DNA from: a bacterium
GTDB lineage: Bacteria > Myxococcota_A > Polyangia > Nannocystales > Nannocystaceae
DNA: 64,000 nt
Reading direction: 5' to 3'
Assembly: GCA_024742475.1 (NCBI GenBank)
Contig: JANSYI010000017.1
Location: forward strand, 1 to 64,000
Part shown: positions 47,131 to 56,084 of the stretch, in pieces
How the letters are laid out: every line of letters starts with the position of its first letter
Position numbering within the stretch: position 1 is the stretch's first letter
Position numbers and translations under genes: made by a program
Notes under the pieces: generated by a model
Databases searched by the model: none
The model's input: the letters and a program-made list of their open reading frames with translations, nothing else
What the model was told of the DNA's origin: nothing

Positions 47131-48312
47131 ATGCGTGCTCCCAACGCCCTTCCCGAGCCAGCCTCTCTCGAGGTCGAGCGTGTCTACCGCGACCACTTCC
47201 GGTTCGTCTGGGCCAATCTCCGGCGTTTCGGGGTACCACGAGAGCAGGTCGAAGATGCGTGCCACGACGTGTTCGTGGTGGTGCACCGCCGAGCGTCCGA
47301 CTTCGACTCTTGTCAGGCGTCGATCCGCACGTGGGTCTTCGGCATCGTCCGCCGCGTCGCCGCAGACTATCGACGGACGCGCCAGCGCAGCGATCGAAAG
47401 CTCCGCCGCATCCGCTCCCATACCGTCGAGGACCCGCGTGACTCTGGCGCATCGTCGGTCGAAGCCCGAACCCTCGCCTCGGAGCTGCTCGGGACCCTCG
47501 ACGAAGAACACGCGACGATCTTCGTGCTCTCGCAGCTGTACGGGATCCCGTTGCGCGAGATCGCAGACTCGCTCGAGCTCAACCCGAACACGGTCGCGTC
47601 GAGGCTCCGCGCGACCCGCAAGCGTCTCGAGAGCCTCGCCGCCGAGCACGAACGGCTCACGGCGGAAGAGTCGCCGCCCAAGGGTGCCAAAGCCAGAGTC
47701 CTCGCGGGTTTGTGCCCGCTCTTCGTTCCGCCTCCACCCAAACCCGGACCGTTCCTGGGACTCGGGGCGACGTTCGTGGGGGTCTGTGTTGCGGTCGGCA
47801 TCGCCACGACGTCGGCCGCGTCCGGCGATGGGGCCCACGCGCGTGCGCTGGAGTTCGAGAACCCACAGCCTCCCGTTCTGCTCCAGCCGCCCGTCATCCC
47901 CGAGGTGCCGGCTCCGCTCGCGCAGCCTCCAGCTCCGAAACCGATCGAACGCCCGCGCAAAGCCCACCGTCGACCTCGTCCAGACGCAACAACCCCGCAG
48001 CCGCATCCCGATCACGGGACCCTTCGGGAGGAGCTCGCGTTGCTCACCCGCGCACGGGCGGCAGCCCGAAGACAGCGGCCCGCCGACGCGCTGCGCACCG
48101 CCAAGCTCCACGCCGAGCGTTTCCCCGGCGGCCTGCTGAGCGCGGAGGTGAAGGTCGTCCGGTTGGACAGCTTGTGTCAGCTCGGCCGAACGCTCGAGGC
48201 ACGGGCGCTCGCGCGGCAGATGCGTGGTGTCGGGACCCAGCAACCCTGCAAACGAGGAGACCGGGCGGGTCATAGCCACGCGGGCGATGCGACCGAGGGG
48301 CCCGGACGGTGA
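47131..48312 (+). CDS. ECF sigma factor fused to a C-terminal membrane segment (second copy)
   Basis: The 393-residue protein starts at the ATG at 47131, because AAGGAG lies about 8 bases upstream; an ATG at 47089 would add 14 residues. The sigma part has region 2 (QVEDACHDVFVVVHRRASDFD and WVFGIVRRVAADYR) and region 4 (ATIFVLSQLYGIPLREIADSLE and TVASRLRATRKRLE). One hydrophobic helix (FLGLGATFVGVCVAVGIATT) and a Pro-rich linker follow. The tail is TPR-like (RAAARRQRPADALRTAKLHAERFPGG). It mirrors 24180-25208, including the final RFP motif. Anchoring may keep it inactive until cleaved. Confidence 0.88.
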   Translation: MRAPNALPEPASLEVERVYRDHFRFVWANLRRFGVPREQVEDACHDVFVVVHRRASDFDSCQASIRTWVFGIVRRVAADYRRTRQRSDRKLRRIRSHTVEDPRDSGASSVEARTLASELLGTLDEEHATIFVLSQLYGIPLREIADSLELNPNTVASRLRATRKRLESLAAEHERLTAEESPPKGAKARVLAGLCPLFVPPPPKPGPFLGLGATFVGVCVAVGIATTSAASGDGAHARALEFENPQPPVLLQPPVIPEVPAPLAQPPAPKPIERPRKAHRRPRPDATTPQPHPDHGTLREELALLTRARAAARRQRPADALRTAKLHAERFPGGLLSAEVKVVRLDSLCQLGRTLEARALARQMRGVGTQQPCKRGDRAGHSHAGDATEGPGR

Positions 48313-48327
48313 GCACCACGCTTCTGG

Positions 48328-49527
48328 CTACTCGAGGGCGAACGTCTCTTCGCTCAGCATGCGGTTGCCATCGTCGTAGTCGCGCACGAGCATGAGGGCA
48401 TCATCGATGCGGCGCGCAGTGTGCAGGCCAAGGGTCGTTGCGTACAGTTCGAGCGCCATCGGGGGGCAGCACGGATCTTCGGACAGCCGAACCACTCGTG
48501 GGTCGTCTCCGTCGAGAAGCAGCCAGGGATCGGTCGGATGGGGTAGGGCGATCGCCTCGGTAACCCCGGCGCCATCGACTTGGCCAAGCAGGGTGAGTAC
48601 TCCGGTGGCGGGCTCGAACGCGAGTGCTTCGACCGTCTCCTCGTCGCGGAGCGTGAGCAAAATGCCCTCGTTGCTCGGTGACCAACGGTGGCCCACAGAC
48701 GGCGCGGGGATGTCGGTGGTCGCGCGCAGGGAGCCATCGATGCGGTCGAGCGTGACCGCAACAGGTGTCGGCCCGGTCTCCGTTTCTCGCGAGCCGAGCA
48801 CGACGAGGAACTCGGACGTCCAGACGGCATCCAGGATGTCCAGGTCGGTGGGCACGGCGGCGAGCGAGAGCGTCTCGGCCTGGTCGACCTCACAGGACGC
48901 CGGCAGCAGCGTGGCGGCAAGTCCCGGCTGAAGGAACGCCCATTGGCCCGGTGGCGGGAGCGTGGGGAAGAGTGGCGCCTCGTAGTCCAGGTAGCAGACG
49001 CGAGAACCTTGATCGTCGAACAGCTGCAGTCGCCACACCTCGTCGAGCAGCACGTACTCCCCGAAGGCCGCGCCTGCGTCCGAGGCCACCATGCGTGCGG
49101 GCGCGTGAAGGCTGAACGCTTGATCGTGCCACTGCGTGAGCGAGTCGTCGTGGCCGTGTCGAGTGACGATGCCGCCGCCCTCGGCCCACTCCTCGCGGGT
49201 CCAGATCGCGCTGTGGGTCACGGAGGCTTGCACGAAGGCCTCGGCCATGTGACTCGTGATTCGCCTCGTCTCGTTCAGGCGCTGATTCCCACATCCGCAC
49301 GCCTCCTCGCCGGTCGAGGACGACCCCGACGAGATCGCCCCGTCATCGCCCTCGGAGTCCGGTGGGGTGTGGGTGTCGGTGTCTTCGCCCGCGCCGGTGG
49401 TCCGTTCTCCCGTCGAGCCCGCTTCGTGTCCGCCGCTGCCGTCATCCGCACCGCCACCGCTGGGAAGCTGAACGGCGGGTCCGCATCCGAGGAGGAGGAG
49501 TCCGAATGTCGCCCATGTCCTGGCCAT
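48328..49527 (-). CDS. Lipoprotein with propeller-like repeats
   Basis: The 399-residue lipoprotein (ATG at 49527, lipobox LLLGC) has a Gly/Ser/Thr/Asp linker, a short CGCG motif and a beta-rich body. The body contains repeated segments such as VGHRWSPSNEGILLTLRD, VEALAFEPATGVLTLLG and TDPWLLLDGDD, suggesting a propeller of WD or TolB-like type. No family was assigned. It is convergent with the sigma gene at 47131 (15 bases between stops) and divergent from the FG-GAP gene. Confidence 0.78.
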   Translation of the reverse strand: MARTWATFGLLLLGCGPAVQLPSGGGADDGSGGHEAGSTGERTTGAGEDTDTHTPPDSEGDDGAISSGSSSTGEEACGCGNQRLNETRRITSHMAEAFVQASVTHSAIWTREEWAEGGGIVTRHGHDDSLTQWHDQAFSLHAPARMVASDAGAAFGEYVLLDEVWRLQLFDDQGSRVCYLDYEAPLFPTLPPPGQWAFLQPGLAATLLPASCEVDQAETLSLAAVPTDLDILDAVWTSEFLVVLGSRETETGPTPVAVTLDRIDGSLRATTDIPAPSVGHRWSPSNEGILLTLRDEETVEALAFEPATGVLTLLGQVDGAGVTEAIALPHPTDPWLLLDGDDPRVVRLSEDPCCPPMALELYATTLGLHTARRIDDALMLVRDYDDGNRMLSEETFALE

Positions 49528-49675
49528 GCATCTGGGATAGTCGCGGTGGTGGAGCGCGACAACCGCCGTGTGATAAACTACTTCTATCGTGGTTGCCAAT
49601 GGGGTGCTTTCGTACTCATGGTGGGTTTTGGGGCTTGGTGGGCGTCGATTCGCCGTGCCGGTACGATGAACCAGC

Positions 49676-51067
49676 TTGAGGCGAACGATCGAACAAAGGA
49701 GCTCGTGGCTGGTGGCGGTGCTCGGCCTCGTTGCCTGCTTCGACGGACGCGACGCGCTCGGTCTGCCGTGCGATGCGGACTTCCAGTGCGGCAACGGCCA
49801 GGTCTGCGCGCAGGGCGAGTGCGTGTGGCCCGGTGACGTGACGAGCACGGGGGAGGGCAGCACCGGCTCGAGCAGTACGGGCTCCGACCCGGCTCCCGCA
49901 TGTGTGCCGGGCGCTGCCATGACGGCCTACGAGATCGCCGTCGGCGACGCGGGAAATCCGATGGCCGTGGGGGTTGGGCGGGTGTCGGATCCGAGCGTCG
50001 CCGACGTCGTCGTGGGGTCGCTCTCCGACGGTCGCATCTCGGTCCATCGCTTCGACGGCGTGGGGGCCTTCGTTCAGCGGCAATCCCTGCCCGTCGATGG
50101 CCAGGTGATGGACGTGGCGGTCGGTCCGCTCGACGACGATGGCTTCGACGACGTGGCGGTCGCGACGGCGGGTCCCGACACCGTCACGATCTACTGGGGC
50201 GGGGAGTCGGACCTCTCCAGCGACGACGCGTCGACGTATGCCCTGCAGAGCACGCCCCACAGCATCGACGTCGGCAACATGGGCGGTGACTCCACGCTCG
50301 AGATCCTCGTCTCGACCGGCGACGTCTCGAATGCCACGTCGCTGCTGGAGCTGGCCGGCCGCGAGCTCAGCCTCGGGGGATCGTTTGCGGGCGTCTCCCC
50401 CTCGCCGTGGGACACCGCGATCGTGGACCTCGACGGGGAGGCTCCGTTCGAAGCGCTCGTGGCCGCGTCGAACGACGAGTCGACCGACTTCGCCGGCAGC
50501 GACGTCGTGTACGTACTGCGAGACGACGTCACCTTCGGTGCCGAACGGACGATCCAGGTCGCGGGCTCGAGCAGCCCCTACGGTGCGGACGCCGGAGACA
50601 TCGACGGGGACGGCCTCGCCGAGGTGGTCGTGGTGTGGAAGAACGTCCCGCCGTCGCCCAACCCGGTCGAGAAGTCCAGCGCGCCCTCGGAGATCAGCCT
50701 CTGCGCGAGGAGCAGCGCGCAGGACGACTTCGCGTGCGATACGTGGGTCCCCGCCGGTGGGCTCTCCGGCTTCAACAACGTGCGGCTCGGCGATCTCGAC
50801 TGCGACGGCGAGCTCGACGTCGTGATCGGCACCTCCGGCACGGCCGAGGACCCTGCGGATGGAGACTTGCTCGTCGCCTTTGGCCCTCTCGAGCCTGGGT
50901 TCGAACCGCAGCCGATCGCCGGCGTCCCGCAGGGCGCGGTCGGCAACAAGCTGGCGATCGCAGACGCGACGGGTGACGGAAACCTGGACATCCTCGTCCC
51001 GCGATTCGGCGTGTTCGGCAGCACGACCGGCACCGTCCGCGTCTTCTCCTGGGAGGTGTCCGAGTGA
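49676..51067 (+). CDS. FG-GAP repeat lipoprotein
   Basis: The 463-residue lipoprotein begins at a TTG (49676), giving the signal RRTIEQRSSWLVAVLGLVAC. A Cys-rich motif (CDADFQCGNGQVCAQGEC) and a Ser/Gly linker precede repeats typical of FG-GAP/VCBS propellers, in which calcium-type motifs such as DIDGDGLAEVVV, DLDCDGELDVVI and DATGDGNLDILV recur. These blades usually mediate adhesion outside the cell. The end overlaps the next gene as GTGA (51064-51067), so the two are translationally coupled. Confidence 0.85.
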   Translation: MRRTIEQRSSWLVAVLGLVACFDGRDALGLPCDADFQCGNGQVCAQGECVWPGDVTSTGEGSTGSSSTGSDPAPACVPGAAMTAYEIAVGDAGNPMAVGVGRVSDPSVADVVVGSLSDGRISVHRFDGVGAFVQRQSLPVDGQVMDVAVGPLDDDGFDDVAVATAGPDTVTIYWGGESDLSSDDASTYALQSTPHSIDVGNMGGDSTLEILVSTGDVSNATSLLELAGRELSLGGSFAGVSPSPWDTAIVDLDGEAPFEALVAASNDESTDFAGSDVVYVLRDDVTFGAERTIQVAGSSSPYGADAGDIDGDGLAEVVVVWKNVPPSPNPVEKSSAPSEISLCARSSAQDDFACDTWVPAGGLSGFNNVRLGDLDCDGELDVVIGTSGTAEDPADGDLLVAFGPLEPGFEPQPIAGVPQGAVGNKLAIADATGDGNLDILVPRFGVFGSTTGTVRVFSWEVSE

Positions 51068-51933
51068 GGACTGCGGCGCTCCTGCTCGCAGCGACGTTGG
51101 TGGCACCTCAGGCCGCTCTCGCCGCGCCGGCCGATCTCGAGGAAGCCCGCAGCCTGCATCTCAAAGCGCAGGCACGATTCGACACGGCCGACTACGAAGG
51201 CGCGATCGAAGCGTGGACGGCTGCGCTCGAGGCCCTTCCGAACGACCCGTCGAGCGCTCGGTTGCGTCCGCTCATCCAGTACAACGTCGCCACCGCGCTC
51301 GAGAAGTCGTACGCGATCAGCGGTGACGTGGCGAACCTGCGCAAGGCCAAGGCGGTGCTCGAAGGCTTCGCCCGCGCCGTGCCGAGCGTCTACCCCGACG
51401 AGTCAGAGGCGGCGGCCGAGCTCGAGCGGGTGCAGGCTCGCATCGCGGCGATCGACGAGAAGATCGCCGCGCACGTCGAGCCCGACGAACCCGAAGCGCC
51501 CGACGAACCCGAAGCGCCCGAACCCGAGCCCGAGCCCGAGCCCGAACCCGAACCCGAGCCCGAACCCGAACCCGAAGCGACCGAACCCGCCGTCGACCCG
51601 GGCCGCCCGCTGGTGCTCTCGGGCGCCGTGCTCACGGGCGTGGGCGGAGCCTTCGCTGGCGTCGCCGTCGCGGGCGTGGTCATCGGCGTGGGCGCCAACG
51701 ACGTCAGCGGTCCGCTGATGGACGACTTCGACGCCCGGGGTGGGCAGTTCGAGCGAGGTCGAATGGCCAACACCCTCGCCATCGTTGGAGCCGTGGCCGC
51801 TCCCGTCTTCATCGCTACGGGCGTCGCCCTGATCATCGTCGGAAAGCGCAGGTCCGAGCGTGCCCCCCGCGCGCAGGTGGTGCCCTCGGCGGGGCCTGGT
51901 TCGGCGGGGCTCGTCCTGCGCGGACGATTTTGA
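51064..51933 (+). CDS. Exported TPR-like protein with Glu-Pro linker and two membrane helices
   Basis: The 289-residue protein starts with GTG at 51064, overlapping the previous stop. It has a signal peptide (ALLLAATLVAPQAALA), then about 110 residues of TPR-like helices (HLKAQARFDTADYEGAIEAW, LIQYNVATALEKSY). A Glu-Pro tandem linker follows (EPEPEPEPE), and the C-terminus has two hydrophobic helices (VLSGAVLTGVGGAFAGVAVA and LAIVGAVAAPVFIATGVALI). It shares architecture with 6616-7284 and with the partial protein at 63429. A structural role in the envelope is likely. Exact function is unknown. Confidence 0.82.
   Translation: MRTAALLLAATLVAPQAALAAPADLEEARSLHLKAQARFDTADYEGAIEAWTAALEALPNDPSSARLRPLIQYNVATALEKSYAISGDVANLRKAKAVLEGFARAVPSVYPDESEAAAELERVQARIAAIDEKIAAHVEPDEPEAPDEPEAPEPEPEPEPEPEPEPEPEPEATEPAVDPGRPLVLSGAVLTGVGGAFAGVAVAGVVIGVGANDVSGPLMDDFDARGGQFERGRMANTLAIVGAVAAPVFIATGVALIIVGKRRSERAPRAQVVPSAGPGSAGLVLRGRF
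51519..51575 (+). repeat. Short tandem Glu-Pro codon repeat
   Basis: The hexamer CCCGAG/CCCGAA repeats about nine times in the linker of the TPR-like protein. It is the same sort of tract as at 46451-46513 but in an unrelated gene. Confidence 0.8.
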
Positions 51934-51981
51934 GGCTGCCCCGAATCGATCTCGGGCCCATCCGCGTGCAACCACCGAACG

Positions 51982-53196
51982 ATGCGACTGCGAGCGATCT
52001 TCCCCATCTGCGCGGTCTCGTGCGCGTCGACACCACAGCCAAGACCCAGCGTCCCGCCCACGGCCCTGGCCCAGGGGTGGATCGACGCAGACGCTCGCGC
52101 GAGCGACCTCGCGTTCCTGTGCGAGACCGTCCGTGACGCCTACGTCTACGCCAACGCCTCCGTGGGGGCGTGGTCCGACTGCGAGGAGGTGTGGGGCACG
52201 GCGGCGCGCGAGGCCGTGACCAAGGCCGGTTTTCTCCATGTCGTCGAAGGTGCAATCACCTCGCTGCACGACCACCACGCCGGCGTCGGCACCCACACCG
52301 ACGGCTCTCCGGTACCGGTCCCTACGCGGGCCGATCTCTGGCTCGAGACGGTCGGGGACGACGTCGTCATCACAGCCGTCCGACCGAACTCCGTGGCGGC
52401 CGAGGCCGGGCTTCGAGTCGGCACGCGCGTCACCGAGATCGACGGCGTCCCGATGGACGCGTTCGAGACCGACGTCGCCCGCAGGGCCGCTGCCGCCGGA
52501 GCGCGCGGCCAGGAGGTCCGACGCCTGCGCATCGGGGCCGATGGCTCCACGCTCGAGCTGCCGCCGGTGCGTGCGCCCGAATACAGCGCGCTGCTCTCCA
52601 CCCGCCGGGTCGGCTCGGTGGGCGTCATCCGCATCCACAACGCGCTGGGGCGGCCCGAGCTCGTCCCTGCTTTCGACGAGGCCCTCGAACAGCTCGCCGA
52701 CACGACCGCGCTGATCCTCGATCTGCGCGACACACCCAGCGGCGGCGACACCGACGTTGCCGAGCCGATCATGGGCAGGTTCGTGGCCGAAGAGGCGCCC
52801 TATCAGCGCCTCGCGTGGACCGTCTCGGCGGGCGAGCGGCGAGCGCCGCGGGGCATGCTCGCGCTCGTGCTCCCCCGGCCCGACCTCCCCACCGTGCAAG
52901 GACCCCTCGTCGTGCTGGTGTCTCGGTGGACGGGGAGCATGGGCGAGGGCATGGCGGTCGGGCTGCACGCGCTTGGCCGTGCGACGGTCGTGGGCACCTC
53001 GATGGCCGGGCTCGCCGGCGCCGTGGAGTCGTTCACGATGCCCGCGTCACAGGTGTCGTTTCAGATCCCCGTCGGCACGATCCACACCATGGACGGAACG
53101 CCCCGCGAGTCGTGGACGCCTCCCGTGCTCGTCGACCTGACGACGGCCCAAGGTGACGACCCCATCTTCGACGCAGGTCTCGCGGCGCTGCCGTAG
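51982..53196 (+). CDS. S41 (C-terminal processing type) serine protease, probable lipoprotein
   Basis: The 404-residue protein has a lipobox-like signal (PICAVSC). A PDZ-type domain around residue 130 contains VVITAVRPNSVAAEAGLRVG and TRVTEIDG. The S41 catalytic domain has ALILDLRDTPSGGD and a nucleophile in TGSMGEG (Ser319) followed by ATVVGTSMAGLAG. These are the standard elements of tail-specific or tricorn-like S41 proteases. A Lys at the usual position after the Ser could not be pinned down by eye. It is likely anchored outside the cytoplasm. It ends 5 bases from the convergent kinase gene. Confidence 0.9.
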   Translation: MRLRAIFPICAVSCASTPQPRPSVPPTALAQGWIDADARASDLAFLCETVRDAYVYANASVGAWSDCEEVWGTAAREAVTKAGFLHVVEGAITSLHDHHAGVGTHTDGSPVPVPTRADLWLETVGDDVVITAVRPNSVAAEAGLRVGTRVTEIDGVPMDAFETDVARRAAAAGARGQEVRRLRIGADGSTLELPPVRAPEYSALLSTRRVGSVGVIRIHNALGRPELVPAFDEALEQLADTTALILDLRDTPSGGDTDVAEPIMGRFVAEEAPYQRLAWTVSAGERRAPRGMLALVLPRPDLPTVQGPLVVLVSRWTGSMGEGMAVGLHALGRATVVGTSMAGLAGAVESFTMPASQVSFQIPVGTIHTMDGTPRESWTPPVLVDLTTAQGDDPIFDAGLAALP

Positions 53197-53201
53197 CGTC
53201 T

Positions 53202-54635
53202 TCATTCACCGAAGACGTCGAAGGTGCCGTCGGGGCGAAGCTTGGGGCTCGCGGCGTCGGGCGTCCGCCTGGTGGACTTGGCCTTGGACTTGGACTTGGG
53301 CTTGGGCTTGGACTTGGGCTTGGGCTTGGGCTGGGCCGAGGGCTCCGGCTCGGTCGGCTTGGGCTTCTCCACCGCTTGCTCGACGACGGGCTCGGCGGGC
53401 GGTGGGGCAGCGACGGCGGGGAGGGGCTGCGGTGTCGCCGGCTCGGTTGGTTCGGGGCCCGGCGGTGGTGGAGCCTCCTCCGGCTGTGGCTTCGACCACG
53501 CGAAGAAGAGCAGGCCGAGGACCCCGAGCCCAGCGACCGCGGCGGCCAACCCGACGCCCAGCCGCACGGACGACGGCTTGGTCGGCTCGAGGTCGACGCT
53601 CGTGGCCGTGAGCGCCGACACCGGTTCGGTCCGCTGGGGCGCGAGCGCCGGCATCGTGGGCCGAGCGGACTCGGTCGAGGCTCCCAGCGGCGACACCGGA
53701 ATGTGCTCGCCTGCGAGCGCAGTACGCTTCGCGACGCGACGCCCCAGCGAAGCGGAACATGCATCGACGACCTCGTCCATGGACCGATGGCGCTCATCGG
53801 GCTGCTTGGCGAGGCATCGCTCGACCAGCCGGGTGACGCCCGAGGGCAGTGAAGTGGGAAGGGCTGGCGGCGGCGTGTACAGATGCGCCTGCAGCCGCTC
53901 GAAGAGTCCGCCTTCGAAGACGCGACGACCCGTCAGCAGCTCGTAGAGGATGCAGCCGAGCGCGTAGACGTCGGCGCGTGCGTCCGCCGTCTCGCCGCTG
54001 ATCTGCTCGGGCGCCATGTATCCCGGCGTGCCGAAGACGCTGCCGGTCGCGGTCAGCTTGGAGGCGTCACCGTCCAGCACTTTCCGCCGCGCGATGCCGA
54101 AGTCGATCACCTTCGTGGACTCGGGAGGGCCGGGTGCGACGAAGACGTTCTCGGGTTTGAGGTCGCGATGAACGACGCCGTGGCGGTGGACTTCCGCCAG
54201 GGCGGCGGCGATCTGCCGGGTGAGTTCGATGGCGCGAGGCCAGGGCATCGCCCCGTCTTCGCTGCACACGCGCTGCAGCGTTCGACCTCCGAGGAGCTCC
54301 ATCGCGATGAATGGGGCCCCGTTTGGCAGCTCGCCCGAGTCGGTGATCTCGACGACGCCCGGGTGTCGGATCTGAGACACCACCTGGGCCTCGCGCAGGA
54401 AGCGGCCTCTTTGGATCCTCGTGGCGAGGTCGCCTGTGCGCAGCAGCTTCAGCGCCATGGGTCGGCGTAGCGTGACGTGCTCCACCTCCCAGACCTCACC
54501 CATGCCGCCCGCACCGATCCGCTTCACGAGTCGATAGCGGCCGTCGACGAGGTCGTTGGGCCGCGGTGCGGGCCCGCTCGGGTCGGTCCGGTCCTCCTCG
54601 CCTGGAAGCGTCTCGTCCGTCGGCCCCGACGTCAC
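53202..54635 (-). CDS. Membrane-anchored Ser/Thr protein kinase with Lys-Pro tail
   Basis: The 477-residue kinase has GAGGMGEVW, Lys63, HRDLKPEN (156-163), DFG (178-180) and GTPGYMAPEQ, all intact. After the kinase domain one membrane helix (about 357-378) leads to a Pro/Glu-rich region and then a tandem Lys-Pro/Lys-Ser tail ending in LRPDGTFDVFGE. It resembles the kinase at 5129 in layout (kinase, helix, acidic linker, basic tail) but uses the canonical LKP catalytic loop. No sigma factor is adjacent. Confidence 0.94.
   Translation of the reverse strand: MTSGPTDETLPGEEDRTDPSGPAPRPNDLVDGRYRLVKRIGAGGMGEVWEVEHVTLRRPMALKLLRTGDLATRIQRGRFLREAQVVSQIRHPGVVEITDSGELPNGAPFIAMELLGGRTLQRVCSEDGAMPWPRAIELTRQIAAALAEVHRHGVVHRDLKPENVFVAPGPPESTKVIDFGIARRKVLDGDASKLTATGSVFGTPGYMAPEQISGETADARADVYALGCILYELLTGRRVFEGGLFERLQAHLYTPPPALPTSLPSGVTRLVERCLAKQPDERHRSMDEVVDACSASLGRRVAKRTALAGEHIPVSPLGASTESARPTMPALAPQRTEPVSALTATSVDLEPTKPSSVRLGVGLAAAVAGLGVLGLLFFAWSKPQPEEAPPPPGPEPTEPATPQPLPAVAAPPPAEPVVEQAVEKPKPTEPEPSAQPKPKPKSKPKPKSKSKAKSTRRTPDAASPKLRPDGTFDVFGE
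53277..53331 (-). repeat. Tandem Lys-Pro/Lys-Ser codon repeat in a kinase tail
   Basis: Six-base units of AAGCCC or AAGTCC type (minus strand) repeat about nine times. They encode alternating Lys with Pro or Ser, making a basic, flexible tail. Confidence 0.75.
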
Positions 54636-54697
54636 CCTCGTAGGGTACCGGGCGAGCGCGGCGGCTGCACAGCCACCGGGGGGTCACATGTGGCGGG

Positions 54698-55447
54698 TCA
54701 CAGGTGCGCCGAGGCGCATTCGTTGAGCTCGACGAGCGTCTTCGAAGTCTTTGCGCACTCGAGCTCGGCCTTGGTGCCCTGATCCATGCAGGACGTGACG
54801 ACGTCGTCACGGACCTCCTCGAGCACCTCTTTGACGTGCTCGGCATGCGCGCCAGCGTCGACCATGGCGAACTTCTCGAACGTCTCGAACAGCGTGGTGC
54901 AGTCTTCCTTCGAGAGGCCGTCGCCGTGCGGCTTGCCGTGTAGCAGCGTCTCGGCCTCGGCTTCGGCCTCGTCGCAGATCTTCACGTCGTCCTTCGACGT
55001 CGAGTCCATCACGCAGGCGGCCCACTGCGCGTAGACCTCGGGCCCGATCAGGACGACCTTGTGCTCCGACTGCGACGCGCAGGCTTTCTCGTCTTCCACC
55101 GAGCCGAGCTCCTTCATCTTCGCGCAGAGCTTCTGCACGGAAGGGAGCTTCTCGGCGTGGTGGGACAGGCCGTGCAGGGCGTCGCTGGTGTCGACCCCCT
55201 CGTCCACGTCCAGCGCCGCCGCCGAGCGGGCGAGCACGCCGGACTTGTCGGCGGCGACGTCGAAGTGCTTCTCGGCTTTCTTGGCGTCGGCCTTCTTGCC
55301 CGGCTCGGCGTCGGCCTCCTTGGTGTCGGCCTTCGTCGAGTCATCGGCCTTCTCGCCGTCGGCGTTCTTGGTCGACTCGGATTCGCACGCGAACGAGAGG
55401 CCGAGGCAGAGCAGCAGGGGCAGACGTAGAGCACTCACGGACTGCAC
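54698..55447 (-). CDS. Lipoprotein rich in Lys and Asp, unknown function
   Basis: The 249-residue lipoprotein (GTG at 55447, signal LPLLLCLGLSFAC) has a charged Lys/Asp/Ala linker of about 45 residues. A mainly helical domain with six Cys follows (KLCAKM, KACAS, AACVMD, KICDE, EDCTT, TSCMD). The Cys are evenly spread as in small disulfide-bonded helical proteins. No family was recognised. It is preceded by a terminator that separates it from the gene at 55529. A GTG three codons later could also be used. Confidence 0.75.
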   Translation of the reverse strand: MQSVSALRLPLLLCLGLSFACESESTKNADGEKADDSTKADTKEADAEPGKKADAKKAEKHFDVAADKSGVLARSAAALDVDEGVDTSDALHGLSHHAEKLPSVQKLCAKMKELGSVEDEKACASQSEHKVVLIGPEVYAQWAACVMDSTSKDDVKICDEAEAEAETLLHGKPHGDGLSKEDCTTLFETFEKFAMVDAGAHAEHVKEVLEEVRDDVVTSCMDQGTKAELECAKTSKTLVELNECASAHL

Positions 55448-55469
55448 GATACCAGCGGGACAACCAACG

Positions 55470-55514
55470 AAAAGAGCCGGCGCGATCCCAGGGGATCGAG
55501 GCGCCGGCCCTCGT
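55470..55514 (-). terminator. Rho-independent terminator after the gene at 55529
   Basis: On the minus strand a long stem (GGGCCGGCGC... paired with GCGCCGGCTC, extended by GATCCC/GGGATC) is followed by TTTTCGTT. It ends the transcript of the 55529 gene before the lipoprotein gene. Confidence 0.8.
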
Positions 55515-55528
55515 GAAGGAGGAGTCTC

Positions 55529-56023
55529 CTAGTTGGAGGACTCTTCCTTCTTCTTCTCGGGCTCCTGGTACCAGGCGAGGGGCTCGATGAGATCGTCGAG
55601 CTGGTCGAGCTCGACCTTGACGCCCTTCTCGGAGAACCACAGCTCGTTGCTGGTCAGCGGCGAGCGACGCTGCGCGATGAAGAGGATGGGCTCGGCCTTG
55701 CGCGAGTAGCCGAGCTGCACGATCGCGTTCTCGATCCACTTGCCCGAGTCGCCGAAGGTGAACTCTTTCTTGAGGCGGTAGAAGCCTTCGTGCTTGAGCT
55801 TGACCAGCGACTCGCCCCAGTTCATCGAGGTGTCGGGGATCTTCACGCCCGGCATCTGGAAGCGCCACTGGTTGTGGACGTTGTTCACGGGCAGCAGGAC
55901 CGATGCGGGCGCGAACTCTCCGTCGGTGCGGATCAGCACCAGGAGGTCAGGAGCGATCTGGGCCTCGTGACCGGGCAGGTATTGCGTCGTCTTGTAGATT
56001 CCGGGCGAGTACTCGAACGCCAT
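55529..56023 (-). CDS. Conserved-looking soluble protein of unknown function
   Basis: Starting at the ATG at 56023 the 164-residue protein reads MAFEYSPGIYKTTQYLPGHE, then VLIRTDGEFAPASVLLPVNN and KLKHEGFYRLKKEFTFGDSG. The end is very acidic and basic (EPEKKKEESSN). The pattern suggests a compact alpha/beta domain without signal sequence. An earlier GTG would add about 15 residues. It lies 61 bases after the stop of the HEWGH protein and may be in the same transcript. Confidence 0.72.
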   Translation of the reverse strand: MAFEYSPGIYKTTQYLPGHEAQIAPDLLVLIRTDGEFAPASVLLPVNNVHNQWRFQMPGVKIPDTSMNWGESLVKLKHEGFYRLKKEFTFGDSGKWIENAIVQLGYSRKAEPILFIAQRRSPLTSNELWFSEKGVKVELDQLDDLIEPLAWYQEPEKKKEESSN

Positions 56024-56084
56024 GAGGAGCGGACCGTAGCCCAGCTGCGCGTCGGAGGAAACCGTACGTTGCACACATGTGAGA

